Below, in pieces: positions 44,446 to 49,740 of a DNA stretch of 52,446 bases (the first letter of the stretch is position 1; every line of letters begins with the position of its first letter). Source of the DNA: a virus; the IMG/VR virus record IMGVR_UViG_3300020463_000029, positions 1-52,446 of that record; one strand, written 5' to 3'. A program made the position numbers and the translations under genes. Under the pieces are notes generated by a model that made no database searches, was not told the DNA's origin, and saw only the letters and a list, made by a program, of their open reading frames with translations.

Positions 44446-45903
44446 CTAAGAGATCTTCCAAGTGCCTTTTCGATATTCACCTTCGAACGATAATAACCAT
44501 TCACTACCATTCCATTTGTATTGCACACCCGTCTTTAAATTGGTAATGTATGAAGGTATAAATGTGCTGTCACCTGGATCAGGATTTGCACTTGAATCAA
44601 AAATAATTTCCCAATTGGTACCATTCCATTCAACAATGTCATTAGCACCTGCTACCAAATCAATATTACTGATGCCTTTCCAAGCATCTGCACCATCAAC
44701 ATTTGAAGCACTGCCTATATCTTTTAATAACAATAGTCTTTTTCCATTTTGTTTCACACTTGATGGATTGTATGTTGTTGGATCAACAATAAAGTCTACA
44801 GATCCTCTCGTATCTACTGGGCCAACAATTATTGTGTCAGTTGGAATAGTGTCTTCGTCCCAAGTTACTAAAAGTTGGAAAGGGTTGGTTTCGTTAACTG
44901 CAACTGTACCAATTACTGGAACATCTATTCCTTCTCTATGTAAAGATATTTGACTTAATCCAGTTTTGAAATTTGGAATTACATTTAAATATCCGTCCCA
45001 TACTATTCCACCAATTACACCTTTATCTATAATTTGTACTACACTGTTTAACACGTACACATCAAATTGTGTGCCTGTTGTTCCTTGTACAGAACTTGTA
45101 TCTTTTCTTGTTGCAACACTTGAATCAATAGTGCCGTCTGCACTTGCTCTAATATCTGCTTTAATACTTTTTTCGTAATCATCTTGATATGCCATTAGTT
45201 CAGGCATTGTTTCACTTAAATCAATATTTCCTGTTCTTTCGTTGAATATACTTGTTATAATATGAGTGATAACTCCTAACTTTTTAACTTTTGTAGGTGG
45301 ACTGATGTATATCGGCATTGTGAAAGTCATTGATGCAACATCTATTTCTGTTTCTGTGCCTGTTGGAATTGTATTAGAAGCAAATGTTATGTTTGTTAGT
45401 TCCACAACACTTAAACTTGTCCAGTCTACATAATTGTCAGTAGTTTGTATTTCTAAACTAGGGTTAAACAACATCATAATTTGTTCCATGATTTGTAATT
45501 TTTGTTCTGTGTTACTTGTCCACATATCAACATTCATTGTTAGTGTGTAAGGTGTAGGCATTAAACGTTCTACAGTAACATTTTTACCTTGTGTGTTTAA
45601 GTATTCTTTGTTATTACTGTCATATGCACGTTCTCTGATGTGTATTTTACTAACAAAACTTGCGTCTGCAATTCTTGTTCTATCCATTTCTAAGCCTTGT
45701 ACATATGCCGCCATTCTTGGAACAGAAGGTAATTTATTTTCAGAATTATCTCTTATGATGTGTGCAACTTGTCTTGTTATATTTCCATACATCACTGGTA
45801 TTTGTCTAAGAGCACCATCACCATCTTTATATGAAAAATTACTCAATAGACGAATTAACTGTGTAATATATCTTCTAATTTGTCCATCGTAAAAATGTTG
45901 CAT
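44446..45903 (-). CDS. 15: T4 gp15-like proximal tail sheath stabilizer / tail completion protein
   Basis: A 485-aa protein. Residues 1-240 match the gp15 family of marine T4-like phages: QHFYDGQIRRYITQLIRLLS, DGALRQIPVMYGNITRQVAH, RAYDSNNKEYLNTQ, VERLMPTPYTLTMNVDMWTS and EQIMMLFNPSLEIQTTDNYV. T4 gp15 caps the finished tail tube and sheath and joins the tail to the neck; T4's protein is shorter (272 aa). The C-terminal half is extra: a DPTTYNPSSVKQNGKRLL segment and two WNG strand modules (VEWNGTNWEIIF and YKWNGSEWLLSF). The start overlaps the stop of the 53-codon gene as TAATG. It belongs to the gp14 operon. Confidence 0.87.
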   Translation of the reverse strand: MQHFYDGQIRRYITQLIRLLSNFSYKDGDGALRQIPVMYGNITRQVAHIIRDNSENKLPSVPRMAAYVQGLEMDRTRIADASFVSKIHIRERAYDSNNKEYLNTQGKNVTVERLMPTPYTLTMNVDMWTSNTEQKLQIMEQIMMLFNPSLEIQTTDNYVDWTSLSVVELTNITFASNTIPTGTETEIDVASMTFTMPIYISPPTKVKKLGVITHIITSIFNERTGNIDLSETMPELMAYQDDYEKSIKADIRASADGTIDSSVATRKDTSSVQGTTGTQFDVYVLNSVVQIIDKGVIGGIVWDGYLNVIPNFKTGLSQISLHREGIDVPVIGTVAVNETNPFQLLVTWDEDTIPTDTIIVGPVDTRGSVDFIVDPTTYNPSSVKQNGKRLLLLKDIGSASNVDGADAWKGISNIDLVAGANDIVEWNGTNWEIIFDSSANPDPGDSTFIPSYITNLKTGVQYKWNGSEWLLSFEGEYRKGTWKIS

Positions 45904-46064
45904 TATTTTTTCTCTTTATTTTTCTCGTTAAATTTTTTACTTTTAGGTGCGTAATATGTTCTTACTTTTCCCATATATTTTTTAGTTACCTTTTTGAGTC
46001 CTTGTGGCCCTGCTGTATGATCCATTGGTATCCCAACTATGCCAAATAACTCTTTTAATTTCAT
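45903..46064 (-). CDS. 53-aa microgene between gp14 and gp15
   Basis: A minus-strand frame of 53 codons that begins at the last base of the gp14 stop (TAATGA overlap at 46062-46066) and ends TAA, overlapping the gp15 ATG at 45901-45903 in TAATG. The product is MKLKELFGIVGIPMDHTAGP and then a basic tail ending NEKNKEKK. It is Lys-rich (pI high) with a conserved-looking GIPMDHTAGPQGL segment. Both junctions are perfect stop-start overlaps, which strongly favours a real, translationally coupled gene. Its function is unknown; a small neck or assembly factor is inferred from context. Confidence 0.72.
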   Translation of the reverse strand: MKLKELFGIVGIPMDHTAGPQGLKKVTKKYMGKVRTYYAPKSKKFNEKNKEKK

Positions 46065-47221
46065 TATTCATCCGCCTTAGGTCTTAATGCTTTTGATAAA
46101 CTTTGTCTTTCTTTAACTGTTTCGCCACCAACATTTCTAGTTTTTGTGTTGTTAATAAATGTTCCTTTTTGTGTCGCTCTTGTATCTGTTTGTGATAATG
46201 TATGACGTATATTATCTTCCATTTTCACCCAACGTCCACCATCATATCTAAACAATCTATTTGGTAAAAAGTCAGTACGTAAAAAATAATCCCCTTTGTC
46301 TGAGGCAGTTGGGAAACTTATTCCAAATCCAAATACTTCACCATTAGGTGCAAGTCCGTCACCTAGCAAGTAACCGTCGTAACCAGTTTTACTTGGAGTC
46401 TGATTGACTCTGTCAGCCAATGTGTTTTGTGTGGATGCATCTAATGTACTTGTATCAGTTGTAACAAGTTCAGGTTTTCCTTTATCATCAACTTGCAGTG
46501 TGTAAAAATGTGCAATATCATATCCTGACTTGCCTGAATCTGCTTCTGCTTGTTGTACCACTGCATTATTAATTTGCATTTCTTGTTCATATGTAGAAAG
46601 TACATCACGTAATTTTTGTGCAGACCCTTCTTCTGTAGGTAAGTCAAGTATGTCTTTAAATTCTTGTGAGTCGTAAATTTGTTTTAATTTTACTCTATAA
46701 AGATGTGGATACCAAGTAGGTGAAAAACCTTCTGCCGCTCTGTTAATATCTTCTACAACATAAAAACGTTTTAGTGCAACTTGGAAATCATTTAATGCAT
46801 ACTCGTCTTTCAAGTGTGGTAATTCAAATACATCACCAGGCATAATTTTTCTGCCTAAAGTTTTTACACTTGAAGTGATTGGTATTGTCATAAACAATGT
46901 GTCATTGGCTAAGAAAAGTCCAAATTGACTCATATCAAAGTCTATGTCTGAAACATTATAAATTCCACGAAGTTTATACACGTCAGGGTCATACTTTCTA
47001 TCCCTATTTTCTAGGAACAACATATCCTGAATGTTGGTTTCTTTTACTGCATTATATCTAGGTTGAGCGGCTGTGGCGTCATCCTCACTTGGATTCTTAG
47101 GTCCTAGGTATTTGTGTACAAAGACATCAGTACCGCCAACAGTGAACATTTCTGCTACTGTTTTATCTAAAAACGTGTAATCATGACCTTTTTCGGGTTT
47201 ATATAGACTTAATCTAGGCAT
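46064..47221 (-). CDS. 14: T4 gp14-like neck protein
   Basis: A 385-aa protein matching the gp14 neck family of marine T4-like phages: FTVGGTDVFVHKYLGPKNPS (about 27-46), IQDMLFLENRDRKYDPDVYK, LRGIYNVSDIDFDMSQFGLF and the PGDVFELPHLKDEY segment, with KRFYVVEDINRAAEGFSPTW. T4 gp14 (256 aa) forms the neck with gp13 and permits head-tail joining; this version is longer by a Gln/Asp-rich C-terminus. The first gene of an eight-gene minus-strand operon, it starts 7 nt after a GATAAATA element with no ribosome binding site, so its mRNA should be leaderless. It is divergent from gp13, unlike the usual colinear order. Confidence 0.87.
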   Translation of the reverse strand: MPRLSLYKPEKGHDYTFLDKTVAEMFTVGGTDVFVHKYLGPKNPSEDDATAAQPRYNAVKETNIQDMLFLENRDRKYDPDVYKLRGIYNVSDIDFDMSQFGLFLANDTLFMTIPITSSVKTLGRKIMPGDVFELPHLKDEYALNDFQVALKRFYVVEDINRAAEGFSPTWYPHLYRVKLKQIYDSQEFKDILDLPTEEGSAQKLRDVLSTYEQEMQINNAVVQQAEADSGKSGYDIAHFYTLQVDDKGKPELVTTDTSTLDASTQNTLADRVNQTPSKTGYDGYLLGDGLAPNGEVFGFGISFPTASDKGDYFLRTDFLPNRLFRYDGGRWVKMEDNIRHTLSQTDTRATQKGTFINNTKTRNVGGETVKERQSLSKALRPKADE

Positions 47222-47228
47222 ACTGTTA

Positions 47229-47236
47229 TATTTATC
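47229..47236 (-). promoter_or_regulatory. T4-type late promoter, GATAAATA (divergent, gp14 side)
   Basis: The plus-strand TATTTATC is GATAAATA on the minus strand, 7 nt before the gp14 ATG. With the + strand element at 47251-47258 it forms a bidirectional late promoter region of about 55 bp. Confidence 0.78.
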
Positions 47237-47250
47237 GGATGGTCACTACT

Positions 47251-47258
47251 GATAAATA
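47251..47258 (+). promoter_or_regulatory. T4-type late promoter, GATAAATA (divergent, gp13 side)
   Basis: GATAAATA lies 18 nt before the gp13 ATG at 47277, with an AAGGA ribosome binding site. It faces away from the element at 47229-47236. Confidence 0.78.
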
Positions 47259-47276
47259 TCAGTAAGGATATTATAA

Positions 47277-48035
47277 ATGAGCAATTTAACCACAGAAAAA
47301 CAAGAGGTATTTGACTACGTATTCAATTCGCTAGGTGGCGGAATGGTAGATGTAGAACTGGATCCTTCACACTACGAAACAGCATTACAGGATTCATTAG
47401 ACAGATTTAGACAGAGAGCAGACAATTCAGTAGAAGAAAGTTACATATTTTTGCCCCTTGAAAATGATGTCAACGATTACACCCTTGCTAATGAAATAAT
47501 AGAAGTACGTCAAATATTCAGAAGATCAATTGGGTCAAGATCAGGTGGTGGAGATGGTGGTACAATCTTTGAACCATTCAATTTAGCATACACAAACACA
47601 TATCTTTTAGCAAGTTCTAATATGGGTGGTGTTGCAACTTACAATATGTTTTCACAATACCAAGAACTAATAGGACGTATGTTTGGTTCATTTATTGAAT
47701 TCAAATGGAACACAACAACAAAAAAATTGACTATTTTACAAAGACCAAGAGCAAACGAAAAAGTGTTAATGATGGTGTATATGCACAGACCAGATACAGA
47801 ATTATTCAAAGATTATTTGGCAAAAAAATGGATTAAAGATTACACTTTGGCAAAATGTAAGTTTATGCTTGGTGAAGCCAGAAGTAAATTCAACACAATA
47901 GCAGGACCACAAGGTGGCACTTCATTAAATGGTGACACTTTAAAACAAGAAGCACAGGCAGAAATGGATAGACTTGAATTAGAAGTCAAAACTCAAACTG
48001 CAGGTGGTCAAGGTTATTCATTCTTAATTGGTTAA
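47277..48035 (+). CDS. 13: T4 gp13-like neck protein
   Basis: A 252-aa protein like the gp13 neck family of marine T4-like phages. The N-terminal part has FDYVFNSLGGGMVDVELDPS and YETALQDSLDRFRQRADNSV, which corresponds to the family pattern of a short helix, a hydrophobic V-x-V-E/D strand and the D-x-A-L-x-x-A-x-x-R/F helix. YIFLPLENDVNDYTLANEII and EVRQIFRR follow; the WIKDYTLAKCKFMLGEARSK segment (about 180-199) and the Gly-rich end are also typical. T4 gp13 (309 aa) completes the head-tail neck with gp14. It starts after an AAGGA site, downstream of the bidirectional late promoter. Confidence 0.85.
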   Translation: MSNLTTEKQEVFDYVFNSLGGGMVDVELDPSHYETALQDSLDRFRQRADNSVEESYIFLPLENDVNDYTLANEIIEVRQIFRRSIGSRSGGGDGGTIFEPFNLAYTNTYLLASSNMGGVATYNMFSQYQELIGRMFGSFIEFKWNTTTKKLTILQRPRANEKVLMMVYMHRPDTELFKDYLAKKWIKDYTLAKCKFMLGEARSKFNTIAGPQGGTSLNGDTLKQEAQAEMDRLELEVKTQTAGGQGYSFLIG

Positions 48036-48042
48036 TTCCATA

Positions 48043-48071
48043 TTGACATATTAGTATTTTTGTTGTATTAT
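48043..48071 (+). promoter_or_regulatory. Consensus sigma70-type promoter: TTGACA-17-TATTAT
   Basis: TTGACA (48043-48048), a 17-nt spacer and TATTAT (48066-48071) form a near-perfect host sigma70 promoter in the 44-bp gap after gp13. The predicted start near 48078 lies 2 nt before the ATG at 48080, so the oxygenase mRNA would be leaderless. It is the only such promoter seen, and it puts the oxygenase and the dNMP kinase under early, host-RNA-polymerase control. Confidence 0.72.
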
Positions 48072-48079
48072 CGTATGAT

Positions 48080-48721
48080 ATGCAACATCAAATGATTCCA
48101 TTATTCTCCGTGCCTTTATACAAAGCATCAATAGGTGAATTGGATGTATTGCAGAAAACATGGATAAGAGAATTAGATTTCCCACCACAAAGTGTTGGTA
48201 CAGATCATTCAGATGACCACTTGCCACCAGAAAATAGAGGTATGCATTTATTGGATACTCCACAATTAAAATCGCTGAAAGCAAATATACAAAAAAGTTT
48301 AAAACATTTTACAAAAGATGTGCTAGGCATAAAAGAAGAGTTTAGAATCACAACAAGTTGGATTAATAGGAACAACAAAGGCGAACAAATATACAAGCAT
48401 TCACATCCTAACAGTGTAATAAGTGGTGTGTACTACATAGAAACAACACCAGATTGTGCCCCTATAATATTTGAGAAACCTTATTTGTACACAAATATTG
48501 CACATCAAAATGTTCAACTTACGTATGAAGAAAACAACAAAAACGAATACAACACAGACTACTATGGTGTTATGCCTAAACCAGGAGACGTATTGATGTT
48601 TCCGTCCTGGTTAGAACACACAGTATATCCTCAACCTGCTGACGTGGCACGAATTAGTTTGGCTTTTAATAGTTTTCCTGTGGGCAAAATTGGATCAGGA
48701 ACAAAACAGTTAGAAATATGA
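48080..48721 (+). CDS. 2OG-Fe(II) oxygenase, TIGR02466-like
   Basis: A 213-aa protein with the TIGR02466-type layout. His107 and His109 lie in KHSHPNSVISGVYYI, PGDVLMFPSWLEHTVYP supplies His180, and RISLAFNSFP supplies Arg191 for 2-oxoglutarate. The N-terminus (IPLFSVPLYK) is also characteristic of the family. These are common in marine T4-like phages with unknown substrates. There is no ribosome binding site; the ATG is about 2 nt from the predicted sigma70 start. An alternative start is Met5 (48092). The stop overlaps the dNMP kinase start as ATGA. Early expression with the kinase suggests a nucleotide, tRNA or host-protein target rather than virion assembly; that is inference. Confidence 0.83.
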   Translation: MQHQMIPLFSVPLYKASIGELDVLQKTWIRELDFPPQSVGTDHSDDHLPPENRGMHLLDTPQLKSLKANIQKSLKHFTKDVLGIKEEFRITTSWINRNNKGEQIYKHSHPNSVISGVYYIETTPDCAPIIFEKPYLYTNIAHQNVQLTYEENNKNEYNTDYYGVMPKPGDVLMFPSWLEHTVYPQPADVARISLAFNSFPVGKIGSGTKQLEI

Positions 48722-49344
48722 TTATAGGAATATGTGGCTTGATAGGAGCAGGCAAAGACACAATAGCAGATCATTTAGTTAATGATCATTCATTTGTAAA
48801 ATTGTCTTTTGCAGACAAACTTAAAGACAGTGTTGCCACAATGTTTGATTGGAATAGAGACCTACTAGATGGCAAAACAGAACAAAGTAGAAAATGGCGT
48901 GAACAAATGGATCCTTTCTGGAGCATGGAATTAAAACATGAAGTGACTCCAAGACTTGTATTGCAAAAGTTTGGTACAGAGTGTATGAGAGATGGATTCT
49001 ATGATGGCATCTGGGTCAGTTTAGTTAAAAAGAAACTTAAAGACAATCCACAGATTAATTGGGTAATACCTGATGTAAGATTTGAAAATGAAGCAAATAT
49101 GATACAAGAACTAGGTGGTGAAGTTTGGTGGGTAAAACGTGGACAACTGCCTATGTGGTTTAGAATGTATCAAGACATTGGGCAGAAACCTAAAGATGTA
49201 CACGCATCTGAATGGGCATGGGCAAATACAAATTTTGATGCTGAATTTGAAAATAACGCAACAATTAATAGTCTTAAAAATCAGGTACAAGATCACCTTG
49301 TTTCCAACGGATTCCTTCAAGGTGCAAAGATCTTTGGCAATTAG
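48718..49344 (+). CDS. 1: Deoxynucleoside monophosphate kinase, T4 gp1-like
   Basis: A 208-aa protein like T4 gp1, which phosphorylates dGMP, dTMP and hydroxymethyl-dCMP for phage DNA synthesis. The P-loop GLIGAGKDT is at residues 7-15. Further family matches are FVKLSFADKLKDSVATMFDW, RKWREQMDPFWS, LQKFGTECMRDGFYDGIWVS and the VIPDVRFENEANMIQELGG segment. The length is close to T4's 241 aa. Its start overlaps the oxygenase stop by 4 nt, so the two are co-translated, under the upstream sigma70-type promoter. The 3' end overlaps the opposite-strand HNH-type gene by 71 nt, giving possible antisense interference late in infection. Confidence 0.9.
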   Translation: MIIGICGLIGAGKDTIADHLVNDHSFVKLSFADKLKDSVATMFDWNRDLLDGKTEQSRKWREQMDPFWSMELKHEVTPRLVLQKFGTECMRDGFYDGIWVSLVKKKLKDNPQINWVIPDVRFENEANMIQELGGEVWWVKRGQLPMWFRMYQDIGQKPKDVHASEWAWANTNFDAEFENNATINSLKNQVQDHLVSNGFLQGAKIFGN

Positions 49345-49615
49345 CACACACCGTCTTTAAATTACTAAACTTGCAATTATCAAGATTACCATCTATATGA
49401 AATACGTTGAAGTGCGATTTATAGTTGCTTTTGTGACCACATTTATCACATTGCTTGTTAATACGATAGCCAGCCACGTGCCATTTCGGCATATATCCGC
49501 TTGGGCCTCCATACCGCAAACACAACTCACACTTCTTTCTGTAATATGTCTTGCCTGCCTTTTTATAATTTACTGCGGCTGGTCTTTGACTACATTTTGT
49601 ACATAATGGTCTCAT
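49274..49615 (-). CDS. HNH-type zinc-ribbon protein, antisense to gp1 end
   Basis: A 113-aa protein with two Cys pairs of zinc-ribbon type at the N-terminus (LCTKCSQRPAAVNY, then KKCELC), a third pair in CDKCGHKSNY, and an HNH-like core FHIDGNLDNCKFSNLKTVCA followed by NCQR. The usual final His of the HNH motif is replaced by Gln, so nuclease activity is uncertain. Close relatives are a conserved feature of marine T4-like phages, ending GDLVPDF as here. The ATG is 7 nt after a GGTAAATA late-type element on the same strand, with no ribosome binding site, so it is probably leaderless. Its last 71 nt overlap the gp1 gene in antisense. Confidence 0.75.
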   Translation of the reverse strand: MRPLCTKCSQRPAAVNYKKAGKTYYRKKCELCLRYGGPSGYMPKWHVAGYRINKQCDKCGHKSNYKSHFNVFHIDGNLDNCKFSNLKTVCANCQRSLHLEGIRWKQGDLVPDF

Positions 49616-49622
49616 ATGTACG

Positions 49623-49630
49623 TATTTACC
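49623..49630 (-). promoter_or_regulatory. Late promoter variant, GGTAAATA
   Basis: The plus-strand TATTTACC is GGTAAATA on the minus strand and lies 7 nt before the ATG of the HNH-type gene at 49615. The same octamer precedes 31640. Confidence 0.55.
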
Positions 49631-49686
49631 TGCCCTTTCCTACCCCTTTTTTATACCTGTTAATTTGGTGCATTTCGTCACAACGT

Positions 49687-49694
49687 CATAAATA
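49687..49694 (+). promoter_or_regulatory. T4-type late promoter, CATAAATA
   Basis: CATAAATA lies 46 nt before the tail sheath ATG at 49741, with a TAGGAG ribosome binding site. This is the longest leader of the ordinary late genes here. Confidence 0.75.
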
Positions 49695-49740
49695 CAAACA
49701 ATATAAAGTTTAAAATACTTTAAGTAGGAGATAAGCAAAT

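Noticed and set aside
44430-44528. Longer Nudix start at 44528
   Set aside because: The extra 33 residues overlap the 3' end of gp15 and show no Nudix-family similarity; the ATG at 44429 begins right at the conserved core.
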